From positions 642,077-706,076 of the forward strand of contig CAJNDS010000946.1 of the NCBI GenBank assembly GCA_905221605.1: a stretch of DNA of 64,000 nt, written 5' to 3'. Below the pieces are notes generated by a model. That model did not search any database. It saw nothing but the letters and a program-made list of their open reading frames with translations, and had not been told where the DNA came from. Every line of letters begins with the position of its first letter. Within the stretch, counting starts at the first letter, position 1. A program made the position numbers and the translations under genes. Shown in pieces: positions 10,801-19,954 of the stretch. This DNA is from Symbiodinium natans. Lineage: Eukaryota > Sar > Dinophyceae > Suessiales > Symbiodiniaceae.

Positions 10801-13800
10801 TCGTGAAGCCGGGCTTAGGGTTTAGGGTTTGGGGTTTAGGGTTAGGGTTTAGGGTTTAGGGTTTAGGGTTTAAGGTTTAGGGTTTAGGGTTTAGGGGTTA
10901 GGAATTAGGGTCTAGGGTTTAGGGTTTAGGGTTAAGGTTTCGGGTTGAAACTAAACCTCGGAGCCCCGCCACTGTGCAGGTTCACCCGGGGCTTTCAGAA
11001 GCTTGGGCTCAGTCTCACAGCGCCTCGGCAGCTTAAGTGTTCGGACTAGACGTGGGCAGGTTTAGGGTTTAGGGTTTAGGGTTTAGGGTTTAGGGTTTAG
11101 GGTTTAGGGTTTAGGGTTTAGGGTTTAGGTCGGACATTGCGTGGTGGAGTCCAGCATGTTGTCTGCGTGAAACCACCCCATGCATGTTGCAAGGGAGATG
11201 GGACTAGAAGCAACTAGGGAAACTCATGAAAGATCCTTCTCAGGAGGAGAGCGGAACTCAGCTTGGTTTTGAGGAAACATCGGAACTCCCAAACCAGATC
11301 GTTTCTTCTTTTGCGGAGTTCATCTGACATAGATAGGAGGGCTTGTTTTGCCAGAATATCTGCACGGTTATTGTGGAAGATCTGCCAGAGCTCGGAGAAG
11401 TTCCTTGCGTCGTGTAAAGATTTGTGTGCCTTTGTCCAGAAAATTTTGCAGCTGCCCGGCTGTTTTCTCTTCAGGATATTAATAGTGTTCTGTATGAGGT
11501 CACGATCTGGGTAAGTGACCCAATAGTCCATAGTGTCATTTCCATTAATGACAGCTTGCACCACTTTGACCGCGGCTTGATTGTCACAGAAAATTTCGCA
11601 GCATCCATCATATGCAAGTGCAACATTTACGGCGAAGAGTTCTGCCCGGAAGACAGTTTGTATCATACCTGGCAAGATGCCTGAAGAGATGACATTGTTG
11701 GTGGATTCTTGCGGCTGGGCTTCCGTCACACCCCAACTTGCAACCCTGGCCAAAGGAACACCTTCGTCTTGTGCGGATCCATCTGTAAAGAAAATACGTG
11801 TCAACCCATTGGATGGTAGAGGAGAAATCTGGACATCCACTTCCATGAGGGCCTTTTGGAATTGCTTGAGTTTTTCCGGTTTTGGGAAGAGGCCACCCAG
11901 GAGCACATGGTCAGGTAAAGTTTTGAGCTGTTCCCATTCCGTGGTTGACGCCCGTACATGCTCCGTACCCGGGCACTCGTGGACTCTGTGCCTGAGTGTA
12001 TCTTCTTGGCCACAGAAAATGCATTCTTTGTCATTGTTATAATCCACGGAGTGCTTCCTGCCATTGGGGAAAAGCCCTCCCAGTCGCACCTTGTTCATAA
12101 AACCTTCCACCATTGGATCATCATTCCGGGGGTATTTTGAAGATTTGATGCATAGGTCCTCAATATCGTGGAGATTTTGTTTGTTCTGTAGATCAGCCAC
12201 CACCACCTCTCTCCCATGATTGCATTGTGACCAATTTGAACTGAGCAGTGGAAAGTTCCCAGATATTAACAGACCAACCATCTGGGAGAGTGCAATTCCC
12301 ATCTGCGTCAAGAAGCCATTCCCAGTCTCGCAACATTTGCTGGAAATGCGTAATAGGGCCCCAACCTTGACCCGCCTTGAAGTTGTTTCTCCCATCAATC
12401 CCAATCTTCCATGCATCCTTAACCAACTCTTTGTTGCGGGCCCACATACGCATCAAGGTAGCGTGCCTTCTTCGCATCACATGGATAGCCGGCTCAAAAA
12501 CATAGCGTGACATAAGTGGGACCAGAAAGTGCAGATGATACTGCTGTTTGTTCCAAACCGTATGGTTGCATTTGGCTCTCAAGGATCGAAGGAAGGTCTT
12601 ACCCACTGGAAAGCATTCGCATCCATAGAGACATTTCTGTAAGATGCCTCTTGCGATAACGGCAGCCTTGACATCATACTTCCATGGCATAAATTGAAGA
12701 CGTTCCAGTAATTGGATCCCTTTCTTCATCCTTTCATCTCTTTTTGTAGTAGATGCTCTCGTCTGGGTCTGGAATTGGATCCCCAAACCTTGCATGTTTG
12801 TCTCGCACTTGACTTTGTAGCCAGCATCATGGAGCTTTTGTTTGAGAGCCCGTGTCCTTGCCGGTTTGGTGCCAAAAATACAGGACTTGTTGATGTTAAG
12901 GATCAATCCCGTTGCCTTTGCCAAGTCAGCCACCGTAGCCAGGGCGCTGGTGAGAGTCTCGTCTTCTGTATTTAAAAGCGTCCAATCGTCCACGTAGGAG
13001 TGCATATCAACTGCATGTCTTTGTTGCACCAAGTTCGTGAACATCCAGGTTAGGATTATCATTTGTGCTACAGCGAGTGGGCATCCTTCCGGCACCCCCA
13101 CTGTGGATTCAACCGCTGGCCCCCAATGGTCGTTGCAGACAAAGTGTCGTTCTAGTCCAGACAAGAAAGAACTGTAAGGTTTCCACACATCTTGTAGGCC
13201 AAGTCTTTGATTCAGGCGAGCCAGGATGTCTCTCGGGATGGTATTGTAGGCCTTCGACAGGTCAAGTGATACCCCCAGGATTGTTTCCTTTCGAAGGAGG
13301 GCCTTTTCCAGAGTCATCTGGATATTCCATGCCAGGTCCATTGATGACTTCCCCGGCACTGATCCATAAAGGGTACGTGGAAGGTGAGGCAAAATGTGTC
13401 GCATTGTTTTCGCCGTCATAATCTTCGCCCACAATCTGTAGATTGACGCCAGGATTGTAATTGGTCTTGTGCATGAAATGTCTCCAATCTGGTCGTTCTT
13501 GTAGAGCAGTGACATTCTGGCGTGCAAAAGTGCCTCTGGCCATCCCGCTTTTGTGAAAAGGTCCAACATTCGTCTGAGTGGTTGCTTCAGAAGCAGAGGG
13601 AGATTCTTGAGTTCAGTATTCGAAAAGCAATCCATTCCTCTGGCCTTTTTCTTTTTAAGCTTGCTCAGTCCCCATTCCAGTTCCATGTCGGAGATGTGCG
13701 CCTCCATGTAGTCGAGGATGGGGAGTGAATTGATTGCTTGTTCAATAATGGCATCGTCGTGGGTCCTTCCATTGTTCCTGTTCCAAAATTGGCTCCAATA

Positions 13801-15938
13801 TTTTTCGGCCTCGTTGGTAATGATCGTTGGGTTTGCCGTAGGTTGTAACTGGTAGATCATTCCGCTTCTAAAGGAACCTGAAATCAAGGGTTCAGGGCTT
13901 AGGGTGGGCAGTTCTCTAAGTTAGGGTCCCTGTTGGGGGTCCTTCTTTTACGGGTGCCGTATGAAACAGGGACCCTCGGTTAGAGAGTAGGGTTGAGAGT
14001 TTGGGGTTTAGGGTTTAGGGTTTAGGGTTTAGGGGTTGCTTAGACCCTAAACCCTACCCTCCAAACCTACAAACCTTCAACTCCTTCAACGTCTCAACAC
14101 GCTGGTGCCTTGGGGATCCCTAGCAACTCCCCTTGCAGCGACATGGCTTGCCCAAGACTATGTCCTAAAGCACCCTAAACCCTAAACCCTAAACCCTCAA
14201 CCCCTAAACCCTAAACCCTAAACCCTAAACCCTAAACCCTAAACCCTAAACCCTAAACCCTAAACCCTAAACCAACACACTCATCCCGCGCACTGATGGG
14301 CCTATACCTGATATTACGCGGCCCTTCATGCGATTTAGGGTTTAGGGTACGTACACTACCAGGGCTAGGAGAACCCCCTTAGCTACTCTCCGACGCCCTA
14401 AACCCTAAACCCTCAACCCTCAACCCTCAACCCTAAACCCTAAACCCTAACCTTCGATCCCAGGAGAAGGAGGCGGAGGAGGATCTGCCGGCCACCTTGA
14501 AGTGTTTGACAGGTTGCGGGAAACGCTCCACGAGAATGTTGGTGTTTTGTTTTTAGGGCTTTGTTTTAAGGATCGTTAGGGGTTTAGGGCTTAGGGTTTA
14601 GGGTTTAAGGTTTAGGGTTTCAAGGGCTTTTGGAACCTTCGGAGTCCCAAGTAATAGGGGGTCGGAATAATTTCCGAAAGTCTTCCCCCATGGTCCCTAT
14701 GTAGTTCTACTACCTTCGCCCCCTAAACCCTGGTCGAATCATTTAAACCCAAAACCCTAAACCCTAAACCCAAAACCCCAAACCCAAAACCCAAAACCCT
14801 AAACCCTAAACCCTAAACCCTATGTGGTACGCACTTTGGGCCCTCTGTCGTCGTGTGGAGGGCGCCGAACTACGGTCCCATAGTTTAGGTCAACACCCCT
14901 AACCTCTAAACCCCCCAAGCCCCAAACCCCAAAACCCTCAACCTCTGAACCCTAAACCCTAACCCCCCCCCCCCAAAAAAAAAAAATGAAAAGAAAAAAT
15001 AAAACAAGATTCTTGGGGCACCTCAAACATGCCCCGTGCGCTTCCATTGCCAAGATGTTCGAAGGCTTTGTAGGGTTTAGGGCTCAGGGCCAGAACGTTC
15101 ACCGTATGGCGTCCAGGAGTTCCGTACCATTGACAGCAACCACGGCGGCAAGGCCCCTGGCCCAAGAGACGCGCCCCTAATATAGGGGCCTTAGTAAGGG
15201 TGAGACGTCAACAGTCTCAAGGTTATACGGGTGTAAAAAGGGTGTATACAGGGTCAGGGCGTGTGTGTAAAGTGTATAGGGTTGCTTAGGGTCAATCATC
15301 TAGGGGCCCTAATACTTGGAATAGGGTTTTGGGGGTATGCGGACCGAAGTCTGTGCGATGAAGGTGAAACAGAGTGTTTTGTACACTCACAAGAATATCA
15401 TTCAAGACTCATACTTTAAAGGATGTGAAGAATGCGTTGTAAAGAAGCCTCAATAGCAACGAAAGAGTTGTGCCACTCGCGGTAGGTCGAATCAGCAAGG
15501 TCAGTAGCCCGCGGGCAAGTTCTCATTCTGATAGCATAAATATCAAAGGACCGTAGGGGAATACTATTAGTCATTATTCCGACCCCTGTATTATCGTGGT
15601 TGGTGCTTTGAGAGCTCAGTTGCGAGCTAAATAAATCCTATAGCCCTGGCCTTAACCCCCAGCCTCTAGAGCTTTTCAAGACTCATCCCCCCGAAAATGG
15701 GGATGGAGTGTTGTGGTTTCAAGGTTCTGAGTTGAGGTAAATATTCAGTGACAAGGCTTAGGGTTTAGGGTTTAGGGTTTAGGGTTTAGGGTTTAGGGTT
15801 TAGGGTTTAGGGTTTAGGGTTTAGGAGTTAGGGCTGGGGCCAATCGCAGCGCAGGTCCTTTTCGTCGAATTCTGCGCCTGGGTCCGAAATCGCATCAGCC
15901 CAGATGCCCTGCGCTTACGAGGGCTTCGCTGGCCCTAA
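4860..15938 (+). CDS. EF-A: four-EF-hand Ca2+-binding protein gene, 12 inferred exons
   Basis: Inferred exons are 4860-4904, 5405-5447, 6015-6079, 7015-7048, 7544-7564, 8436-8488, 9228-9259, 9762-9789, 10980-11019, 14464-14481, 15117-15152 and 15855-15935, with a TAA at 15936. Every junction keeps frame. Acceptors are AG. Donors are GC, GC, GT, GA, GC, GC, GT, GT, GC, GA and GC in order. The joined product carries four EF-hand loops: DYNGNGIVSLAE, DGDGDDWVEKPE, DSSHDRRIDVAE and DSNHGGKVLFVE. All four have acidic residues at loop position 1 and Glu at position 12. A conserved linker KPALMRAYKKT sits between loops 1 and 2. The paralog EF-B has the same order, which is the strongest proof. The protein should bind Ca2+; its partner and location are unknown. 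The 5' end is not found. A LINE-like element lies antisense in the 11020-14463 intron. The stop comes from a telomere-like CCCTAA, so the true 3' end is uncertain. Confidence 0.85.
5530..5690. mobile_element. MITE family 3 copy inside an EF-A intron
   Basis: It runs from TAAAGGAGGGACCCTC to CTCATACCCCTGAAG, with internal GTACATAGGGGC and TATATAGGGG. It lies between EF-A exons 5405-5447 and 6015-6079. Confidence 0.65.
6297..6420. mobile_element. MITE family 3 copy
   Basis: GGAGGGACCCTGCAAGGGAC is followed by ATATA-rich sequence and CCTAAGTAGCCCCC. It is intronic in EF-A. Confidence 0.55.
6441..6541. mobile_element. MITE family 5, GCCCAGTGGTACCC terminal inverted repeats
   Basis: The left end is GCCCAGTGGTACCC and the right end is CTGGGCTAC. 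Internal AAAAAAAGGGTGCCC pairs with the left arm. Related copies lie at 17514-17570, 21384-21482, 51809-51913 and probably 57190-57285. Confidence 0.6.
8600..8960. other. Degenerate G-type array tract, no gene seen
   Basis: About 350 bp of GGGTTTATAGGG-like decayed repeats inside the EF-A intron 8489-9227. No supported coding segment. Confidence 0.6.
9380..9456. mobile_element. MITE family 4 half-element
   Basis: The right end, AAGGGCCCATACTAAGGGA followed by CATGT, matches the copy at 47775-47905. The left arm is not clear here. Confidence 0.45.
10318..10437. mobile_element. MITE family 6 hairpin
   Basis: Arms CCTATATTGCCCTTATAAG and CTTATAAGGGCAATATA are inverted about a short loop. The outer end GGGTTCTTAAGCAAGTAGTA is shared with copies near 25928-26022, 30828-30925, 54480-54541 and 58740-58852. 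Confidence 0.65.
11214..12416 (-). CDS. CCHC zinc-finger and RNase H ORF of LINE-like element
   Basis: A 400-residue frame, of which only the part after about residue 65 is likely element coding. The first 65 residues shadow the reverse transcriptase frame. A zinc-knuckle-like C-x2-C-x7-H-x4-C occurs at Cys132, Cys135, His143 and Cys148. An RNase H domain follows, with Asp212 in FFTDGSAQ, Glu259 in AELFAV, Asp278 in FCDNQAA and Asp353 in NNRADILAKQ. All four metal-binding acidic residues are present. The switch from the reverse transcriptase frame to this one falls in the GAGAGGTGGTGGTGG run near 12200-12210. It is either a one-base mutation or a sequencing indel; programmed shifting is possible but unproven. 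Confidence 0.88.
   Translation of the reverse strand: MHGRLGLMGETTSRRVKVGALLRISSKCCETGNGFLTQMGIALSQMVGLLISGNFPLLSSNWSQCNHGREVVVADLQNKQNLHDIEDLCIKSSKYPRNDDPMVEGFMNKVRLGGLFPNGRKHSVDYNNDKECIFCGQEDTLRHRVHECPGTEHVRASTTEWEQLKTLPDHVLLGGLFPKPEKLKQFQKALMEVDVQISPLPSNGLTRIFFTDGSAQDEGVPLARVASWGVTEAQPQESTNNVISSGILPGMIQTVFRAELFAVNVALAYDGCCEIFCDNQAAVKVVQAVINGNDTMDYWVTYPDRDLIQNTINILKRKQPGSCKIFWTKAHKSLHDARNFSELWQIFHNNRADILAKQALLSMSDELRKRRNDLVWEFRCFLKTKLSSALLLRRIFHEFP
12193..13887 (-). CDS. Reverse transcriptase ORF of LINE-like element
   Basis: A 564-residue frame. It shows non-LTR reverse transcriptase blocks in order: GMDCFSN near 74, CTRPITILASIYRLWAKIM near 139, the first catalytic Asp in SLDLSKAYNTIPRD (209-214), PEGCPLA at 265-271, and the catalytic pair in SYVDDW (298-301). 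It copies RNA into DNA during retrotransposition. There is no apurinic-type endonuclease domain upstream, and the first Met at 13887 is simply the first in-frame Met after the truncation. The frame ends at a TGA at 12193, inside sequence that reads on in the next frame, so element coding continuity needs a frameshift near 12205. Similar LINE proteins are abundant in dinoflagellates. Probably inactive. Confidence 0.9.
   Translation of the reverse strand: MISGSFRSGMIYQLQPTANPTIITNEAEKYWSQFWNRNNGRTHDDAIIEQAINSLPILDYMEAHISDMELEWGLSKLKKKKARGMDCFSNTELKNLPLLLKQPLRRMLDLFTKAGWPEALLHARMSLLYKNDQIGDISCTRPITILASIYRLWAKIMTAKTMRHILPHLPRTLYGSVPGKSSMDLAWNIQMTLEKALLRKETILGVSLDLSKAYNTIPRDILARLNQRLGLQDVWKPYSSFLSGLERHFVCNDHWGPAVESTVGVPEGCPLAVAQMIILTWMFTNLVQQRHAVDMHSYVDDWTLLNTEDETLTSALATVADLAKATGLILNINKSCIFGTKPARTRALKQKLHDAGYKVKCETNMQGLGIQFQTQTRASTTKRDERMKKGIQLLERLQFMPWKYDVKAAVIARGILQKCLYGCECFPVGKTFLRSLRAKCNHTVWNKQQYHLHFLVPLMSRYVFEPAIHVMRRRHATLMRMWARNKELVKDAWKIGIDGRNNFKAGQGWGPITHFQQMLRDWEWLLDADGNCTLPDGWSVNIWELSTAQFKLVTMQSWERGGGG
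14963..14986. repeat. Poly-C/poly-A junction tract (C12 A12)
   Basis: Twelve C are followed directly by twelve A. The same C-then-A arrangement occurs at 23086-23142 and 41451-41490. Confidence 0.85.
15180..15740. other. Array-poor intronic stretch with MITE remnants
   Basis: This lies between EF-A exons 15117-15152 and 15855-15935. It holds a family 8 fragment near 15535-15600 (CCGTAGGGGAATACTATTAG ... ATTATTCCGACC), also seen near 14650, 31993-32055 and 36105-36190. No coding segment is supported. Confidence 0.5.
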
Positions 15939-16030
15939 ACCCTAAACCCTAAACCCTAAACCCAAGACCCTAAACCCTAAACCCTACACCCCCAAACCAG
16001 AAGGCCCAACAAAGCCTCCGTGAAATCCAC

Positions 16031-16053
16031 CCCCCCCCCCCCCCCCCCCCCCC
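16031..16053. repeat. Poly-C tract
   Basis: An uninterrupted run of about 23 C. Other long C or G tracts occur near 16214-16230, 18850-18863, 26366-26387, 56277-56292, 56763-56782, 59308-59318 and 60043-60061. Confidence 0.85.
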
Positions 16054-16688
16054 GAATTCTCCGAAGTCCGCAGCTCAAGCCCCTGCTGCCCGGGATGCAG
16101 GAAACAGGGTTCGGCTTTGGGGTTATGGGGTTGCAGCCTCGACCCTAAACCCTAAACCTTAAATCTTAAACCCGCAACCCTAAGCTTAGGGTTCTCCACC
16201 ATGGGGGGCTTTTTTGGGGGGGGGGGGGGGGGCTCTTAGGTTCAACGGCCTCTTCAGTTTTTGTGCTTAGGGCAATGTAGAGTTTAGGGTTTAGGGTTTA
16301 GGGTTTAGGGTTGTAGGCTTTAGAGGTTTAGGGTTGAGTTGTGCAGAGGTTCAGTTGTTTAGGGGTCTGGGGGTTGAGGGGTGTTTAGCGGATGAAGGGT
16401 CTGTGGCTGAAGTCGGGTTGCGGGCTTGAGGCTGTTATTTTATGGAAGCTCCCGAGACCCTAAAACCTAATTCCACAGCCTAAAATCCCCAAAAGCTCCA
16501 AGCCTTAAACATCAAAACCCTAAACCCTAAACCCTAAACCCGAAACCCGAAACCCTAAACCCTAAACCCTTTTGGGAGGCTTTCGCGTTTTTATGTGCCG
16601 TGTTTGTGGCCTTGGAGCTTCGCAGAAGAAGCACGAAACAGACAAAACGCCTGTTGACCCCCAAAGACATGACTTGAGAGCTTCCCGA

Positions 16689-16791
16689 AGAGAGCCCAAT
16701 ACCCCTTGAATAAAGAATATATACCGGAAATTCGATAAGGGTCCTCCTCAATTTAACGTATATTCCTGAGTTGAGGGGTATTGGGCTCTCT
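16689..16791. mobile_element. MITE with 19-bp inverted repeats
   Basis: AGAGCCCAATACCCCTT (16691-16707) pairs with its reverse complement at 16773-16789, allowing one mismatch. The inner arms AATATATAC and GTATATT also pair. About 103 bp, single copy here. Confidence 0.7.
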
Positions 16792-16975
16792 GGATTTCGT
16801 TGGGGAGGGTTTAGGGTTTCGGCGTGGGGGGGGGGGGGGAGCGCGCTTAGGACTCAAGGTTTCGTCATTCCTTACGAGTGCAAATATAGAGATTGTTGTC
16901 TTCTACTCTTTTTTTTTGCGGGGGTGGGGGGGGGGTTCTTGCGCAAAAAGTAGTAGACCCCCCAGTTCCGCTGAA

Positions 16976-17050
16976 GGCGCACTCGAATTTTGATGGGGAC
17001 ATCGTCTCGGGGGAGCATTGTGGACGCTCGCTGCGCCAGCACAAAGGCCG
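16976..17050 (+). CDS. Candidate exon, unknown protein (upstream of EF-B)
   Basis: The island follows GCTGAAG and precedes a G-type array, with a possible GC donor near 17049. The frame AHSNFDGDIVSGEHCGRS continues with basic residues. Unrecognised. Confidence 0.35.
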
Positions 17051-17429
17051 TCCGAGGGCTTCTATGGTTTAGGGTTTGGGGCGCTGGGGTTTAGGGTTTA
17101 ATTAGGGCTTGGGGCTTGGGGTTCAGGGTTTAGGGTTTAGGTCTTTCAGAATTCTCCCTGCAAGTGCCCCAAGTAGGCCGGAATCCGAACCGTGCATCGT
17201 TTTGTTTTAGAGTTTAGCGTGTTGGATGCAGCATGTACCATCTGGTGGCGGCTCTGCATGAATTGGGGGGAGGGGCACTAGGCGTCCTGACGCCTACAAA
17301 CCCTTAAGCCCCAAAGCCCACCCTAAGGCAGGGTTTGTGGTTTAGGTTTAGGGTGGGGTTTAAGTCGTAGGGTTTAGAGTTTGGGGTTTAGGGTTTAGGG
17401 ACATTCCTCTTCAACTTCTGAAAACGCAG

Positions 17430-17502
17430 GTAATGCTGCGACGCACGAGCACTTCATCAGCAAGAAGCCGCGCGGCATGCATAGAAGTCAGAGCGATGTC
17501 AG
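17430..17502 (+). CDS. Candidate exon, possible EF-B N-terminal region
   Basis: The acceptor is AACGCAG and the donor is AG|GC. The frame NAATHEHFISKKPRGMHRSQ continues SDV and ends with two bases of an Arg codon. It is strongly protein-like, lies on the same strand and is about 2.5 kb upstream of the first confident EF-B exon. Confidence 0.4.
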
Positions 17503-18371
17503 GCTTGCTAGCCCAGTGGTACCCTTTGGCCTGTTGGGTGTTCTAGGTTCCCTAAAAAAGTAACTACATCCCAAACCCTCAACCCTAAACCCTAAAACCT
17601 AAACCCTCGACCCTAGTGACCCTTATTGTAATATGATCGGGCCGACCATGGAGGATGTCCCAAGGGGCTTCGGGTTCAGACCTCGACCCTGAGCCCTAAT
17701 CAAGATTGCTGATGAGGAGGCTTCAAGGTTTTGGTACCTGGCCGGCACTTCGGCACTTCTCCGACCCTAAACCCTAAACCCTAAACCCTAAACCCTAAAC
17801 CCTAAACCCTAAACCCTAAACCCTAAACCCTAAACCCTAAACCCTAAACTTGGTAGTAAGGCCCCTCAGTTGGTGACTCCGCGAGCCCTACCTCAACCCC
17901 GAACCCTGAACCCCAGCCTCCCAAAAAGCCCAAACCCTCAAAAGTCCGGGGCTGACTCCGTTCGCGTGGGGGGTGTCGATCTAAACTTAGGGTTTAGGGT
18001 GTAGGGTGTAGGGTTTAGGGTTTAAGGTTTAGCCCATTGTGGGGCCCGTCATGTTGAAGGTCCAGGTCCCAACGGGGCGACGGTCAGTGCTGCCAGTCGT
18101 TCTGGCTTGCACGGTAGCCCCTAGAACTTGAGAGTCCCCAAGTCGGTTTAGGGTTTAGGGTTTAGGGTTTAGGGTTTAGGGTTTAGGGTCCTGACCCCGA
18201 AGCCCGGGAGTTCTTGGTGGTTGAGGGGGGGGCATCCTGGGTCGTCATAAGCAAGTGGGTGTTTCCGAAATTCGGGGTGCCTTATATTGTGGTCCATATT
18301 TCGAGGCAATCTTATTATTTGGCTATCTATTTAGGGGTCCCTTATGTTCGGAAGCCCCCCAATCTCTTCAG

Positions 18372-18446
18372 CTCCTCCACCCGACCCATTTCGGAGCTCC
18401 ACACAGGAACCTGGCAGATTTCGACTCGCTGGAAAAGGACATCAAG
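18372..18446 (+). CDS. Candidate exon, possible EF-B N-terminal region
   Basis: A 75-nt island after CTCTTCAG, ending AAG|GC. The frame HFGAPHRNLADFDSLEKDIK ends in a charged helix-like segment of the sort that precedes the first EF-hand. A second frame is also open. Confidence 0.42.
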
Positions 18447-18956
18447 GCTCGAACCTGATTTAGGGTTGAGGGACTAGGGTTTTGGGTTCAGGATTTAGGG
18501 TTGAGGGTGAACCCTAAACCCTAACACGCTAGAGTCACCGACGCCCTAAACCCCAAAAACGATTCAGCGCCCTCGAACCCCCCACCCCCCTCGCCTGCCT
18601 TGGGCCCCCTTGAATGCTTCTGGTTGCAAAACTCCGGCTAGGGATGTGCAGGAAAATTGCACACCTTTTTGCTGTCGAAGTTTCTGAGGTCTTCGACCCT
18701 AAAACCTGAACCCTAAACCCCAAATTGGATCGGCAGACAGGACCGAGAGGGCCAACGCCCCCAAGGCCCTGAGAGCTCGAGAACCGAAGCCGAAATCCAC
18801 CAGAATCCCGAGCTTGAGGCCTCCAACAAGCCCTAAGTTCCCACTCGAACCCCCCCCCCCCCCCAAACGCAAGGGTTTAGGGTTTAGGGTCTAGGGTTTT
18901 GGTTTAGGGTTTAGGGCACCTTAGCCTCTGAACCCTAAGCACTGCCCTGCAGGCCT

Positions 18957-19044
18957 TGGCTTCGGATCACAAGAAGCTTCACGCGCAGGGCAGCCCAGTT
19001 GTCTTCCCCCGAGCACTGTGCTGCTAAGCCCTTGGAGTGGCTGG
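18957..19044 (+). CDS. Candidate exon before EF-B
   Basis: The island follows CCCTGCAG and precedes a G-type array. The only frame open to the array reads LRITRSFTRRAAQLSSPEHC and then AAKPLEWLG. Unrecognised. Confidence 0.3.
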
Positions 19045-19150
19045 GGGTTTAGGGTTTAGGGTTTAGGGTTTAGGGTATCCCCACGACTACAGCTGAACCA
19101 TCCTTGGGGGTGAATTTTAACTCACCGCCGTTAGGTTGGGCTTTACTTCC

Positions 19151-19290
19151 TGGCTCTTTGTAGGGAATGCGGAAATAAGGACACTATCTACCTCATCAAA
19201 GGGAGTATCATGGGAATCCCTTAACGGGTATGTTTACATATAGGGGGTGAAAGAAGGTACCTAATTCCTTCATTCCCTACGAAGAGCCAG
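19151..19290. mobile_element. MITE family 2 (GGCTCTTTGTAGGGAATG ends)
   Basis: TGGCTCTTTGTAGGGAATG (19151) pairs with CATTCCCTACGAAGAGCCA (ending 19290). Related copies lie at 19701-19870, 30079-30208, 38005-38098 and 45390-45470. Confidence 0.75.
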
Positions 19291-19417
19291 TTAGTAAGCT
19301 TGAGGCTTTCGGGCTTTTAGGGCTTCAGGGCTTCCACAGGGCTTGCTGCGTCCCTTCACTCGCTTCCGCTGCCTAGAGGCCCAAACCCAAAACTCTAAAC
19401 CCTAGGCCTTAAGCCCT

Positions 19418-19435
19418 AAATCTCCTCTCTCTCCA

Positions 19436-19467
<32 letters not shown>

Positions 19468-19690
19468 CCTCTCTCTCTGTCTGTTTCTCTGGCTCTCGAT
19501 CTCGCCCTCTCTCTTTCCGTTAGTCTTTGCATACACCAGTGAGTGTTTTTTTGTTTCGTCTTGTTACTGTCTCTTTCTGAGTTCATTTTTCTCTCTCTCT
19601 CTCTCTTTTCGTGTCCGCCCCTATTTTCATGTAAATCGATTAGTCTACCTCGTTTATCTCTCAGCCCGTCTCAGCTCTCTTTCTCCCCAT
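19418..19690. repeat. CT-rich pyrimidine tract on + strand
   Basis: About 270 bp dominated by CT and TCTG repeats. It sits upstream of the first confident EF-B exon, inside presumed intron or 5' sequence. Confidence 0.7.
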
Positions 19691-19700
19691 CCCAACTAAT

Positions 19701-19870
19701 TGGCTCTTAGTAGGGAATGAGGGAGTACCTTCTATGCCCCTATATATGCCCTTCAAGGAACTAAAAATCACACACGGCAACTAGTTGCCCCATTAAACCC
19801 CCTGTAAGGGATTGTACCCTATACACCTCATTCACTTCATTCCCCTCTATATGCCCCTTTAAGGGGTTAT
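19701..19870. mobile_element. MITE family 2 copy
   Basis: It begins TTGGCTCTTAGTAGGGAATG and carries CCCCTATATATGCCC followed by its near inverse. The right end is diverged. Confidence 0.55.
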
Positions 19871-19954
19871 GGTAACCAACTCCCCCCCAGTATAGACCCA
19901 TTTTAAAACATGGCTTTTAAGGGATTACAGAGGGGTGACGAGTCCGATGACGAG

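Larger units (their letters stand above)
11129..13890 (-). mobile_element. 5'-truncated LINE-like non-LTR retroelement
   Basis: The element is on the minus strand and holds a reverse transcriptase frame followed by a zinc-finger/RNase H frame. Telomere-like sequence flanks both sides. No endonuclease domain precedes the reverse transcriptase, so the 5' part is missing. No poly-A tail or clear target-site duplication was seen, so the outer limits are approximate. It sits antisense in the EF-A intron 11020-14463. Confidence 0.85.

Noticed and set aside
12200-12210. Programmed ribosomal frameshift in the LINE
   Set aside because: No slippery heptamer or pseudoknot was recognised; a simple indel in a GGT repeat is the more economical explanation.
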